Source of the DNA: Thalassospira sp. MCCC 1A01428
GTDB lineage: Bacteria; Pseudomonadota; Alphaproteobacteria; Rhodospirillales; Thalassospiraceae
Reading direction: 5' to 3'
DNA: 64,000 bases
NCBI RefSeq assembly: GCF_002115825.1
Contig: NZ_JFJZ01000021.1
Location: 1-64,000, forward strand
A program made the translations under genes and the position numbers. The first letter of the stretch is position 1. Each line of letters opens with the position of its first letter. Shown one piece after another: positions 17,154-26,294 of this stretch. The notes below the pieces were generated by a model. That model worked only from the letters and a program-made list of their open reading frames with translations, did no database searches and was not told where the DNA came from.

Positions 17154-17363
17154 CGAAATTATCCCTGTTATATTTTTGATTTGCACAAACTTGCGAAATA
17201 CTGTGGTGGCAATTCGGACAAAGCATGGCGAATTCGCGGCCAAATATACCAACGCGCAAGTTTTTGAATTGATCCCGTTTTAGATGGCAGCACATCATTT
17301 TGTGCGATTGACATTTTCTCGGATGTTGCAAAGGCAATATGTCGGCTGGGGTCAGGCTTTGTA

Positions 17364-17460
17364 TTACGCCATAGCGTAAAAGTATATAAATTACGTTATA
17401 GCGTAATATGATAAAATTTGCGCTATGGCGTAAAATAAGATAAATTACGCTATAGCGTAA
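17364..17460. promoter_or_regulatory. Array of four HipB-type operators at 27-bp spacing
   Basis: Four 16-bp sites start at 17364, 17391, 17418 and 17445, each exactly 27 bp apart. They read TTACGCCATAGCGTAA, TTACGTTATAGCGTAA, TTGCGCTATGGCGTAA and TTACGCTATAGCGTAA; the last is a perfect palindrome. They end 15 bp before the hipB ATG, so HipB autoregulation is the natural reading. The rest of 17154-17474 holds the upstream region of the divergent glucan gene. Confidence 0.85.
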
Positions 17461-17474
17461 TATTGAGGATCCCG

Positions 17475-17729
17475 ATGAAAATTACTGCCCGAACGCCTGA
17501 TCAGATTGGTAATGCCTTGCGGCGTGTGCGCAAGGCCAAAGGCATGACCCAAAAAGATGTCAGTGCGCGAACCAATTTGAGGGTGGCAACGATTTCGTCC
17601 CTGGAAAACGGGGATCCGGGGACGCAAATGCGCACAGTGTTAAGTGTGCTGGCGGCCCTTGATCTTGAATTCGTTGTTCAGGACCGCGTTCAGGAAAGCC
17701 AACCCAGCATAGAGGACATTTTCTCGTGA
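17475..17729 (+). CDS. hipB: HipB antitoxin, XRE-family repressor
   Basis: An 84-residue DNA-binding antitoxin of a HipBA module. It has an HTH_3 domain: IGNALRRVRKAKGMTQKDVS, then LRVATISSLENGDPGT, then LSVLAALDLEFVV. It binds and neutralises HipA and represses its own operon. The ATG at 17475 is preceded by GAGGAT at good spacing; the TTG at 17463 is rejected. Its stop overlaps the hipA GTG by four bases (GTGA). Confidence 0.88.
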   Translation: MKITARTPDQIGNALRRVRKAKGMTQKDVSARTNLRVATISSLENGDPGTQMRTVLSVLAALDLEFVVQDRVQESQPSIEDIFS

Positions 17730-19060
17730 AACCGACAAGACGTAACAAGCCTTTGACGGTTGTGCTGAATGGGCGGCTTGTTGGCGAAATTGTGATGGCA
17801 ACCAGCGGGGCGGTGACATTTCGATACGATCAGTCCTGGCTGGATTGGGAATATGCCCTGCCAGTTTCGCTGTCGCTGCCTTTGCAGATGCAAGCCCATA
17901 TTGGTGCACCGGTTATTTCGTATCTGGAAAATCTGCTTCCCGATAACCAGAAAATTCGGGAGCGTGTTGCCGCAAAGGTACGGGCAGAGGGGACCGATGC
18001 GTATCATATGCTGGAAAAAATCGGACGTGATTGTGTCGGGGCGTTGCAATTTTTCGCCGATTATGACGGTGAGGCCGGGCCACTGGCACTGGATGGAGAT
18101 CTTCTGAGCGACACGCAAATTGCAGACGTGATCAAGAATCTTGCTACAGCTCCGCTTGGCATCGTTGAAGAAGATGATTTTAGAATTTCGATTGCCGGGG
18201 CACAGGAAAAAACCGCGCTATTAAGGAAAGATGGCAAATGGTTGCGTCCTTCGGGGGCGACACCAACCACGCATATTGTGAAAACACAATTAGGCCAGTT
18301 GCCAAATGGGGTTAATTTATCTCGCAGCGTGGAGAACGAGTTTTTCTGCATGCAGTTTTGTCGCGCGATGGGGGCCAATGTGGCCAACGTGGAAATCCAT
18401 GACTTCGACGATACCCGCGCCTTGATTATCGAGCGGTTTGATCGGCACTGGACCCGTCCGGGCAGGCTGATCCGCCTGCCACAGGAGGATTTTTGCCAGG
18501 CCCTGAAATATCCGCCCAGTCAGAAATATCAGGCGGATGGTGGACCGGATGTTAAATCCTGTACAGCGTTGCTGGCAGGCAGTAATACGCCAACCGATGA
18601 CCAGCTTGCATTTTTTCAGGCTCAGATTTTGTTCTGGCTTTTAGGGGCAACAGATGGTCATGCCAAAAACTTCAGCCTGTTTTTACAACCCGGCGCTGGT
18701 TTTGCGATGACGCCTTTATACGATATTTTGTCAGCGCAGCAGGCCGCTGATGAGGGGCAAATTCGGCATGGCCCGTATCGGCTGGCAATGTCTGTCGGGA
18801 CAAAAAAACACTATCGCATTGATGAAATTACATCGCGGCATTTCCTGCAATCAGCAAAGGAATCCGGTTTTGGCGTTTCCCTTGTGTTGGATCTCCTCAC
18901 CAGAATTTTCGAGGATGTTCCTGCTGCAATTGATCAAACAATCGCCCTTTTACCCAATGATTTTCCGATGGATTTATGTGATGCCCTTGTGAATGGCATT
19001 AAGGCCCGTCACCGGATATTGGGTTTGGGGCTTTCTCACAACGCGAAATTGGACGCATGA
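17726..19060 (+). CDS. hipA: HipA toxin, serine/threonine kinase
   Basis: In E. coli, HipA phosphorylates glutamyl-tRNA synthetase, halting translation and promoting persistence. This 444-residue protein closely follows E. coli HipA in length and motifs: the SIAGAQEKTALL loop with the autophosphorylated serine (about 153), LRLPQED-like RLPQEDFCQ, and the catalytic GATDGHAKNFS with Asp at about 309. The metal-binding Asp is in PLYDILSA, about 332. All catalytic residues appear intact. The GTG start overlaps the hipB stop, so the pair is translationally coupled. Confidence 0.93.
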   Translation: MKPTRRNKPLTVVLNGRLVGEIVMATSGAVTFRYDQSWLDWEYALPVSLSLPLQMQAHIGAPVISYLENLLPDNQKIRERVAAKVRAEGTDAYHMLEKIGRDCVGALQFFADYDGEAGPLALDGDLLSDTQIADVIKNLATAPLGIVEEDDFRISIAGAQEKTALLRKDGKWLRPSGATPTTHIVKTQLGQLPNGVNLSRSVENEFFCMQFCRAMGANVANVEIHDFDDTRALIIERFDRHWTRPGRLIRLPQEDFCQALKYPPSQKYQADGGPDVKSCTALLAGSNTPTDDQLAFFQAQILFWLLGATDGHAKNFSLFLQPGAGFAMTPLYDILSAQQAADEGQIRHGPYRLAMSVGTKKHYRIDEITSRHFLQSAKESGFGVSLVLDLLTRIFEDVPAAIDQTIALLPNDFPMDLCDALVNGIKARHRILGLGLSHNAKLDA

Positions 19061-19130
19061 AGGCTTATGCCCGTCAGGCATGAGTGATCAAACGCCTTGA
19101 CGATGATCGGTCCTTATGGGACATCATTTT

Positions 19131-19307
19131 TGTCGGTATCCTTTTTGGATAAAAGGGAATTCAACGCTGCCTGGTTTTCCAGGCAGTCAAACGAAGCTGC
19201 CCCCGCAACTGTATGCGGCGAGCATGTCCTGATCAATGCCACTGGGGTATTTGCCCCGGGAAGGCCAGGAACATGTTTTGACCCGCGAGCCAGGAGACCT
19301 GCCGACA
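19131..19307 (+). ncRNA. Cobalamin riboswitch
   Basis: The conserved blocks of the B12 aptamer appear in order: GCTGCCCCCGCAACTGTA (about 19196-19213), GCCACTGGG, GGGAAGGCC and GCGAGCCAGGAGACCTGCC. The closing P1 helix pairs TGTCGG (19131-19136) with CCGACA (19302-19307). It stands 174 bp ahead of a B12-type ABC importer, which it should switch off when cobalamin binds. No clear terminator follows, so control at translation is likelier. Confidence 0.95.
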
Positions 19308-19481
19308 ACCGTAACGACAGACTGGGCGGGGTGCCCCGGAGTTGTCCTGCGCAGGTTTTGATGCCGCACCCCTGTTTCCGTGTGGATCCTGGCTTATTGC
19401 ATTGGGCCCTCCTTTTAATTTTCCGGTTTCCCCGCTGGTACGTCGTTTGGCGTAACTGGTGTTCCTTTGAAAGGACTGGAA

Positions 19482-20507
19482 ATGACCAGCCAATTAAAAC
19501 AGGTTCTTGCTGCCGGGGCGTTTGCAGCAGGCATGTTGTTGTCAAATGGTGGGGCGCAGGCAACCACCTATCCGTTGACCATCGAAAATTGTGGTCGAAC
19601 CCTTACGTTTGACCAGGCCCCGCAGCGTGTTGTGTCGCTGGGGCAAAGCAATACCGAGGTTTTATACCTGCTGGGGCTGGCGGACGCGGTTGTGGGAACG
19701 GCGGTGTGGATTGACCCGGTAATGCCGGAATTTGCCGACGTGAACAGCAAAATTCCCCGTCTGGCTGATAATGACCCGTCATTTGAAAGTGTGGTCGGGC
19801 AAAAGCCTGACCTGGTAACAACCCAGTTTCAATGGCATGTCGGTCCAAATGGGGCCGTTGGCACGATCGACCAGTTTGGTGAACTGGGCATACCGGTTTA
19901 TACCGCCCCGGCCGATTGTGTGGACAAGGATAATACCACAGGTGGTGATGGCACCCGCGAAGATGCCTTTGCCATGACCAGCATTTATCAGGAAATTGAA
20001 GACTTTTCGAAGATATTTAACGTTGAAAAACGTGGGGCCGATCTGATTGCGGACCTAAAACAGCGCGAGAAAGCCGCCCGCGAAACCGTTGCCAATATTG
20101 GCGGGCACCACATATCGGTTGTTTACTGGTTTTCCAGTGCAGAATTGCAGATCGACCCGTACGTTGCCGGGCAAAAGGGGGCGCCGGGCTATATTTCAAA
20201 CATATTGGGCATTGAAAACGTTATTAAAAGTGACGACGAATGGCCCACCGTCGGCTGGGAAACCATTGCCCGGGCCGACCCCGACATTATCGTGATCGGC
20301 AAAATGGAACGCCGTCGTTTCCCGGCCGATAACTGGGAACTGAAAATGCAGTTTCTGACGTCTGACCCGGTTGCCAGCCAGATGAAAGCAGTGCGGAATA
20401 ACCATATTGTCGTGATGGATGCCCAGTCGATGAACCCCACAATTCGGACCATTGCCGGGATTGAAAACCTGGCAAAAGCGATCAAGGCCTTTGGGCTGGA
20501 TCAGTAA
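19482..20507 (+). CDS. btuF: Cobalamin-type ABC importer, substrate-binding protein
   Basis: A 341-residue periplasmic binding protein of the BtuF/FhuD/TroA fold. It has a signal peptide (about 1-27, cleaved near GAQA-TT) and the opening strand RVVSLGQSNTEVLYLLGLADAVVG, typical of cluster A-II binding proteins. The riboswitch and neighbouring permease and ATPase genes make cobalamin or a cobalamin precursor the likely ligand. It is longer than E. coli BtuF (about 266 residues) and closer to the broader B12/siderophore group, so the symbol is by role. ATG 19482 has AAAGGA upstream; the TTG at 19467 is rejected. Confidence 0.8.
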   Translation: MTSQLKQVLAAGAFAAGMLLSNGGAQATTYPLTIENCGRTLTFDQAPQRVVSLGQSNTEVLYLLGLADAVVGTAVWIDPVMPEFADVNSKIPRLADNDPSFESVVGQKPDLVTTQFQWHVGPNGAVGTIDQFGELGIPVYTAPADCVDKDNTTGGDGTREDAFAMTSIYQEIEDFSKIFNVEKRGADLIADLKQREKAARETVANIGGHHISVVYWFSSAELQIDPYVAGQKGAPGYISNILGIENVIKSDDEWPTVGWETIARADPDIIVIGKMERRRFPADNWELKMQFLTSDPVASQMKAVRNNHIVVMDAQSMNPTIRTIAGIENLAKAIKAFGLDQ

Positions 20508-20509
20508 GC

Positions 20510-21544
20510 GTGGGTTTGTTTAAACATCCTGCCTTCTGGCACCGTATTGGCGCGGCTTTGGCCGCGCTGATGCTGCTTTGTGCGGCATTGGCATTTGCCG
20601 CCTCGGTGGGTGAAACGTCAATCCCGGTCCGGACGGTGCTTGATACGCTGGCAAATCATTTGTTCGATGCCAATCGTCATGTCGATGCCATCGATTCCGG
20701 TATTATCTGGAATTATCGCCTTAGCCGGGCCGTGGTTGCCGCGTGTTGCGGGGCCGGGTTGGCTGTTTCTGGCGTGGTGTTGCAAGCCCTTTTGCGCAAC
20801 AGTTTGGCCGATCCCTATTTACTGGGCATATCAGCCGGGGCATCTACCGGGGCTGTCAGTGTGGTTATTCTCGGGCTTGGCGGGGGCATGGTTTCCTTGT
20901 CGTTGGGCGCATTTGGCGGTGCCGTGGCGGCTTTTGCGTTTGTCAGCTTACTGGCCCTTCAGGCCGGACGGGGCACCGGCGCAATTATTTTGGCCGGCAT
21001 CGCCGGGTCGCAAATGTTTAACGCCCTGACATCGTTTATCGTCACCAAATCAGCCAATGCCGAACAGGCGCGCGGCATTATGTTTTGGTTGCTAGGAAAT
21101 CTAAGCGGGGTGCGCTGGCCCGATGTGTGGTTGGCATTGCCTGCGGTAATATGCGGTTTGCTGGTGTGTTTGTGGTATGCCCGTGCGCTTGATGCTTTCA
21201 CATTTGGCCGGGAATCGGCGGCATCGCTGGGTATTCCGGTGCGGCGGGTTTATGTGGTGTTAATCGGGTCGTCAGCGATGATGACTGCGGTTATGGTCAG
21301 CATTGTTGGTTCTATTGGTTTTGTCGGTTTGGTTATTCCCCATGCCGCGCGGTTTTTTGTCGGGGCACGCCATGGTTTGTTATTGCCTTTATCGGCCTTG
21401 ATCGGGGCGCTTTTTCTGATTAGTGCCGATGTTATTTCCCGCATCATTGTGCCAGGCCAGGTGGTGCCAATTGGCGTGGTAACGGCCCTTGTTGGGGCAC
21501 CGGCCTTTGCCCTGATTCTATGTCATCGAAGGGTTTTGCGATGA
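20510..21544 (+). CDS. btuC: Cobalamin-type ABC importer, permease (FecCD family)
   Basis: A 344-residue inner-membrane permease with about ten membrane segments. It has the FecCD/BtuC hallmarks YRLSRAVVAACCGAGLAVSG and LLRNSLADPYLLGISAGAS near the N-terminus, and a GFVGLVIPHAAR loop that contacts the ATPase. GTG start two bases after the btuF stop. Its stop overlaps the ATPase ATG (ATGA). Confidence 0.88.
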   Translation: MGLFKHPAFWHRIGAALAALMLLCAALAFAASVGETSIPVRTVLDTLANHLFDANRHVDAIDSGIIWNYRLSRAVVAACCGAGLAVSGVVLQALLRNSLADPYLLGISAGASTGAVSVVILGLGGGMVSLSLGAFGGAVAAFAFVSLLALQAGRGTGAIILAGIAGSQMFNALTSFIVTKSANAEQARGIMFWLLGNLSGVRWPDVWLALPAVICGLLVCLWYARALDAFTFGRESAASLGIPVRRVYVVLIGSSAMMTAVMVSIVGSIGFVGLVIPHAARFFVGARHGLLLPLSALIGALFLISADVISRIIVPGQVVPIGVVTALVGAPAFALILCHRRVLR

Positions 21545-22311
21545 GTTTGGAATTGCAGGATGTGGAATGGTTCGCCGGATACCGCCAGATTATCAAGGGG
21601 GTTTCGCTTGAAGTTATACCGGGCGAGTTTTTAGGCCTGATTGGCCCGAACGGGTCAGGTAAAACCAGTTTGATGTCAATTCTGTCGGGCATTCGTCGCC
21701 CGGATCGCGGGCGGGCATTGTTAAGCCGCCAGGACATGCACAGGCATGGCCGTCGTAAGCTGGCACAACATATTGGCTTTGTCGAACAGCAGGCCGATAC
21801 CACCGACCGTTTAACGGTACGCGAAGCGGTTTCGTTGGGGCGCACACCATATTTAAGCATGTTGTCGCCCTGGACATCACGCGATGATGACCTGGTGGCA
21901 CAGGCATTGGCCGATGTGGATATGGCGCATATGGCGGACCGTCACTGGCAGACTTTATCGGGCGGGGAAAAACAGCGGGTTCACATTGCACGTGCGTTGG
22001 CACAGGAACCCAAATTTCTGCTGCTTGATGAACCAACCAATCATCTTGATATTCGCCATCAACTTGGTCTGCTGGAACTGGTGCGCACATTGCCGGTAAC
22101 GGTGGTTGCCGCCCTGCATGATTTGAACCATGCAGCCCTGTTTTGTGACCGTATTGCCGTGATGAACCACGGCGTACTGGTGGGGCTTGGCACGGTGCCC
22201 GAGATATTGACCAAAACCATGCTGCGCGATGTTTTTGGCGTGTCTGCCCAGGTTGAGCAGGACAATGACGGTAACTGTTTTATCCGTTATCACGCCGCGT
22301 TTGACAAATAG
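21541..22311 (+). CDS. btuD: Cobalamin-type ABC importer, ATPase
   Basis: A 256-residue ATP-binding subunit of the FepC/BtuD group. Walker A is GPNGSGKTS (about 38-46), the signature LSGGEKQRVHIARAL lies at about 139-153, and Walker B is FLLLDEPTNHLD (about 160-171), with the switch His in VAALHDLNHA. ATG 21541 overlaps the btuC stop by four bases; an upstream in-frame ATG at 21520 would overlap 25 bp and is less likely. Last gene of the riboswitch operon. Confidence 0.88.
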   Translation: MSLELQDVEWFAGYRQIIKGVSLEVIPGEFLGLIGPNGSGKTSLMSILSGIRRPDRGRALLSRQDMHRHGRRKLAQHIGFVEQQADTTDRLTVREAVSLGRTPYLSMLSPWTSRDDDLVAQALADVDMAHMADRHWQTLSGGEKQRVHIARALAQEPKFLLLDEPTNHLDIRHQLGLLELVRTLPVTVVAALHDLNHAALFCDRIAVMNHGVLVGLGTVPEILTKTMLRDVFGVSAQVEQDNDGNCFIRYHAAFDK

Positions 22312-22313
22312 GC

Positions 22314-22342
22314 AAATACCGGGTGTTTCCACCCGGTATTTT
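22314..22342. terminator. Intrinsic terminator after btuD
   Basis: AAATACCGGGT (22314-22324) pairs perfectly with ACCCGGTATTT (22331-22341) around a 6-nt loop. It has A residues on the left and T residues on the right, so it can serve both the btu operon and the convergent yfdX gene. Confidence 0.75.
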
Positions 22343-22363
22343 GATGCGACGATTTCAGTCCGG

Positions 22364-23104
22364 TTATGATTTGGCTGTGGTCGGGGCCTGGGTGACCAGG
22401 GCGGATTGAACGCTCAGGTTGCGTTCGACCAGCCCCAGCGTTTTATTGGCGTCTTGCGGCTGGCTGTTGATCAACTGGGTATAGGCCAGGTTCAAATCGC
22501 CAAGGGTTTCGGAAAACGGCATGATAATCTTGTTAAAGGCAACCCTGGTGCCTGTGCTGTCCTGCGGAACGACAAGATCCTGATCCATTACCAATTGACC
22601 ATTGATCACAAGATTGCCGCTTGCGCCTTCGTCATACATGTTTGCCATTGTGGCGCGGGCATTGTGCAACAGCTTTTTCGCTGTTACCCGGTCATTTTTG
22701 GCAAGGGCGACGCGAGCCTGATGAACCTGCTGTAAAACAGTTTGCCCTTCCTGTGAAAACTGGGCCTGAATGGCCGGGCTGTTGACGTCCGGCTGGGGCA
22801 GATTGGCCTGTTTGGCGTCATAAATATCGGTTTCCTTGCGCGCGCGGTGCGGCCCGCTGATATTGTTTGGAACAACTTCGTGGCTGATGTGGGCCGTGCT
22901 GTTCTGGTCGGAAGTATTTGTATCCGGGTGTGCCGCCAGCCAGATTTCATATTCTTTTTCCGCCCCATGTTTGCCAGCGGTATTGTTGGGCACAATTGCC
23001 TGATAGGGGCTTGCATTGGCAGCATTGGCAAAGGCCGGAACAAAGGCGGCAGAAACACCAAAAGCCAGGGTGGCAATGGCAAATTTGCGGGTAACGTTTT
23101 TCAT
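22364..23104 (-). CDS. YfdX-family exported stress protein
   Basis: A 246-residue protein with an N-terminal signal peptide (about 1-28, cleaved after AFANA). The C-terminal two thirds resemble the YfdX family: a helical EGQTVLQQVHQARVALAKND segment, then AKKLLHNARA and a final helical segment (FSETLGDLNLAYTQL). E. coli yfdX is an EvgA-controlled periplasmic protein linked to acid and antibiotic stress; its biochemical role is unsettled. The first 100 residues hold a duplicated VPNN-(T/I)(A/S)G-(K/P)H motif. A sigma-54 promoter lies upstream, and a two-component pair follows on the same strand. Confidence 0.7.
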   Translation of the reverse strand: MKNVTRKFAIATLAFGVSAAFVPAFANAANASPYQAIVPNNTAGKHGAEKEYEIWLAAHPDTNTSDQNSTAHISHEVVPNNISGPHRARKETDIYDAKQANLPQPDVNSPAIQAQFSQEGQTVLQQVHQARVALAKNDRVTAKKLLHNARATMANMYDEGASGNLVINGQLVMDQDLVVPQDSTGTRVAFNKIIMPFSETLGDLNLAYTQLINSQPQDANKTLGLVERNLSVQSALVTQAPTTAKS

Positions 23105-23216
23105 GGCTTTAGTCCTTTTTACAAAACCCGATAAAGATAATGATCAGAAGGTCCGCGATGGGTGTCGCTTGTGGGCCGTTCCGTATGTCGTTTTCTGCGA
23201 CATCTGATCTTTACTT

Positions 23217-23232
23217 TGCAGGGACCGTGCCA
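23217..23232 (-). promoter_or_regulatory. Sigma-54 (-24/-12) promoter for yfdX
   Basis: On the minus strand the site reads TGGCACGGTCCCTGCA against the consensus TGGCACG-N4-TTGCW, with a single mismatch and the required 12-base GG-to-GC spacing. It points toward yfdX, giving a leader of about 100 nt. The neighbouring response regulator carries the GAFTGA loop needed to activate sigma-54 polymerase. Confidence 0.75.
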
Positions 23233-23290
23233 GAATTTAACTATTTGATTTTAAATGATATTTATAAATGGTGCCAGTTTGACGCCGGGC

Positions 23291-23312
23291 ATTGGTGGAT
23301 ATTACCACCAAT
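23291..23312. promoter_or_regulatory. Palindromic upstream activator site
   Basis: ATTGGTGG (23291-23298) is a perfect inverted match of CCACCAAT (23305-23312) across a 6-nt spacer. A further TGGTGGT half-site follows at about 23326-23333. It lies about 95 bp upstream of the predicted yfdX start site, where NtrC-type activators bind. Confidence 0.6.
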
Positions 23313-23353
23313 TTTGGGGGTGATGTGGTGGTTGGCCCGGTTGTATTGCCCGC

Positions 23354-24805
23354 TTAGGCGTGCACCAGGGCCTCCAGCCCGTATTTGCGAATGCGATAAC
23401 GCAGGGTTTCTCGCGTGGTGCCCAGGGCACGAACGGCGGCCATCACATTGTAATTATGGCGTTCCAGCACGGTGCGAATAATGCATTCTTCCATGTCATC
23501 AAGCGTCATTGATCCATCAAGTGGCAATGTTAGCCCGTCGGGATCGTGCAACGTCACATCGGGCGGGGCGATGGGGGCGGGGCCAGATTGCCGGTGTGGG
23601 GCAACCGGTGTTGCGGGTGACGCAGTAGTACTGTCAGGTGCTATGCCCAACCATTCACGGGGCAGTTCCGGCCCGGTCGCCAGCATCACCGAACGTTCGA
23701 TCACATTGCGTAATTCACGCACATTCCCCGGCCAGCTATAGGATTGCAGGGTTTCAAGAATGGACGGTGGCAAGATGCTGACCTGTTTGCCCGACCGGGC
23801 GTTAAATTCGGTAAAAAGGGTGGTGACAATGCTGGCAATGTCGTTTGGCCTTTCGCGCAGGCTGGGCAGGCGCAATTCAAAAACAGATATGCGGTGATAG
23901 AGGTCGCGGCGGAAGTCGCCCTGATCGGATGCCGCGCGCAAGTCGCGGTTTGATGCGGTAATTAACTGAATATCGACCGATATTTTTTCCTCGCCGCCCA
24001 CCCGGCGAAAACTTTGTTCTTCAATCGCCTTTAGCAATTTGGATTGCAGGCCAATATCCATTTCGCCAATTTCATCTAAAAACAGGGTGCCGCCATCGGC
24101 CTGTTCCATCAGGCCACGATGACGGCCCTTGGCCCCGGTGAAGGCCCCGGGTTCGTGGCCAAACAGTTCGGATTCCAGCATGTCACGCGGAATGGCGGCA
24201 CAGTTTAAATCCACAAAGGGCCCTTCGGCGCGTTGGCCGGCATAATGCAGTATTTTGGCAACCAAACCCTTGCCAGTGCCGGTTTCGCCGCCCAGCAAAA
24301 TGCTGGTGATCGGAATGGTGGCAAGCTGGCCCAACATGGTGCGCACCTGTGTGGCCGCAGGACTGTCGCCTATAAAGCTGTCGGGGCTGTATTTTTGCGC
24401 CCCGGTTCGGGCTGTATCTGTGATGCGCTGGCGGGCACGTGCCCCCCGCGTTGCGGTGGCAATTGTCAGGTCCAGCTTGTGGTAATCCAGCGGTTTTGCC
24501 AGAAAATCCAGCGCCCCCAGCTTTGCGGCCCGGGCAATATCCTGCCGTGATCCATAACCTGACAGAAAAATCCATTCCGATCGGCCACCGTGCGCGCGCA
24601 CTTCTTCTAAAAAATCCAGTCCGTTGCCGTCGGGCAGGTTCATATCAGACAGAACAATCGACGGGCTGAAATCAAGTTCCATAATTAATCGCCGGGCATC
24701 GGCCAGTGTTGGCGATAATGTGACGGACCATCCTTCGCGCTCGAACCGGCGTTTAAGTTCGCTGCCCAGCAATTTTTCATCTTCAATGATGGTGATGGTG
24801 CGCAT
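23354..24805 (-). CDS. Sigma-54-dependent response regulator (NtrC family)
   Basis: A 483-residue three-domain activator. The receiver domain has EDE at about 7-9 and the phosphorylated Asp in VLSDMNLPDG (about 51). The AAA+ domain has Walker A GGETGTGKG (about 175), the sigma-54 contact loop GAFTGA (about 219) and Walker B GGTLFLDEIGE. The C-terminal Fis-type HTH reads RALGTTRETLRYRIRKYG. The start at 24805 gives the normal receiver N-terminus MRTITIIEDE and has AGGAG upstream. It overlaps the tail of the kinase frame by 23 bp. Likely targets are its own neighbourhood, notably yfdX. Confidence 0.9.
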   Translation of the reverse strand: MRTITIIEDEKLLGSELKRRFEREGWSVTLSPTLADARRLIMELDFSPSIVLSDMNLPDGNGLDFLEEVRAHGGRSEWIFLSGYGSRQDIARAAKLGALDFLAKPLDYHKLDLTIATATRGARARQRITDTARTGAQKYSPDSFIGDSPAATQVRTMLGQLATIPITSILLGGETGTGKGLVAKILHYAGQRAEGPFVDLNCAAIPRDMLESELFGHEPGAFTGAKGRHRGLMEQADGGTLFLDEIGEMDIGLQSKLLKAIEEQSFRRVGGEEKISVDIQLITASNRDLRAASDQGDFRRDLYHRISVFELRLPSLRERPNDIASIVTTLFTEFNARSGKQVSILPPSILETLQSYSWPGNVRELRNVIERSVMLATGPELPREWLGIAPDSTTASPATPVAPHRQSGPAPIAPPDVTLHDPDGLTLPLDGSMTLDDMEECIIRTVLERHNYNVMAAVRALGTTRETLRYRIRKYGLEALVHA

Positions 24806-26264
24806 GATCAGGCTCCTCGCAGGGGAATTCGATAACGGTTTTGGCGCCGCCATTGGTGTTGCGATCAAAGTGAAGGGTGCCGCCCGCGCCATGTACCAGA
24901 TGTTACACAATCGACAGGCCAAGGCCCACGCCATCCGCCTTGCCCGTTTGAAACGGCCGAATACCCCGCGTCAACAGGGCCTCGGAATATCCCGGTCCGG
25001 TGTCGGCGACGGTCAGGCGGGCTGTGTTTTTCGCAACGTCAAAGGAAACAGTAATGGTGCCGGGCTGGTCACCCAGCGCCTCGCACGAGTTTTTCAACAG
25101 ATTAAGCAACACCTGACGTACCGTGTCGCGCGGCAGAACGATAGTGTGATTTTCGCTGTGGACCTTGATTGAAATATGCGTGGGCAGGCGATAGCCAAAC
25201 AATTTAACCACATCGCCAACCAATTGGTCGCTTGATACCTGCACCGGCGTTTCCAAGGTAAAGGATTTGTTTTGCAATAATGAATTTAACAATCGCGTTA
25301 CCCGGTCCATTTCCCCGGCAATCAGGCCCAGGCGTTCGCGGTGGTCGGGGTCTTCGGTTTCAATTTCCATATTGCGCAGGGCCATTGAAATACCTGATAC
25401 CGGGTTGCGCAACTCATGGGCAAGTCGGGCGGAAAATTCGCCAATCGCGGCCATTTTTGCCCCGTTTTCAAGCTCTGCCTGTTGGCGTAACAAGGTTTCG
25501 GATGCGGCACGCACCTGGTTTTCAAGCTGGTCGGTATGGTCCCGGCTTTGCTGCGCTACTGTGCGCAGGCTGGCCGTCATTTCATTATAGTGGTCATAGA
25601 TCGGCGCGAGCGGGTCGTTTTCCGATACCGGCCTGATTTCGACAAATCGCAAACTGGCAACGTTATCTAATAATTCCGAAAGTCTGCTAACTGCGCGAAA
25701 CGCCCGGCGGCGAAACCATATCATCACGGCAATGGCAAGGATCGGGGTTGCGATCAAGGCGATCAGGGCGATGGTAAATTCCTGATCGGCCGACTGGCGG
25801 GCCGTTTTTATTGCCTGCTGTTGCAGGGCGTTTTCCTGTGTCAAAACCTTGCGGATCAGGGACAAGGCACCAATCAGGTTGCTGCTGGGGTTATCAATTG
25901 GCAAGGAAAGATAATCTGACGCCATTCGCAGGTTTTCGGGCGTTTTGGGTGATAATTGCCCGTTTTGCTGCAATAAATCGTCCAGATCGGCGCGGATATG
26001 TGCCAGTTCCATCGCCGTTGGCGGTTGGTGACTGCCAAGGTGGCGGGTCAGCAATTTGCCGATGGCAATGTCGGTTTGCTGTAAACCCTGAATTTGACGA
26101 ATGTGATTTTCAAGCGGGCTAAGCCGATAGGCCGAATGCCACGCTGTTAAGGCAAGAAACCCAAGTGACAGGATAAGGGCAATGGTTGCCAGTGCCACCG
26201 ACACCCGAAGAGGCTGCAACAATGTGGTGCGCGCCGACATTGGCCTTGCGTAAGCAGGGGGCAT
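24783..26264 (-). pseudogene. Sensor histidine kinase truncated by one in-frame TAA
   Basis: From the ATG at 26264 (AAGGA upstream) the protein has two membrane segments (about 15-40 and 150-175). A HAMP-like linker, a HisKA domain with His in ARLAHELRNPVSG (about 283) and a HATPase domain follow. HATPase boxes N (LLNLLKNSCEALGD), G1 (DTGPGYS) and G2 (GVGLGLSIV) are present. A TAA at 24903-24905 ends it directly after SIV, where family members continue SIV-(K/R)-H. Reading on in frame gives HLVHGAGGTLHFDRNTNGG and AKTVIEFPCEEP before TGA at 24783, the expected C-terminus. The stop removes the last 40 residues of the ATPase domain. It may be a pseudogene, or decoded by readthrough. Confidence 0.8.
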
Positions 26265-26294
26265 AGGCGGGTTTCCTTGAAACGAAATGAAGTT

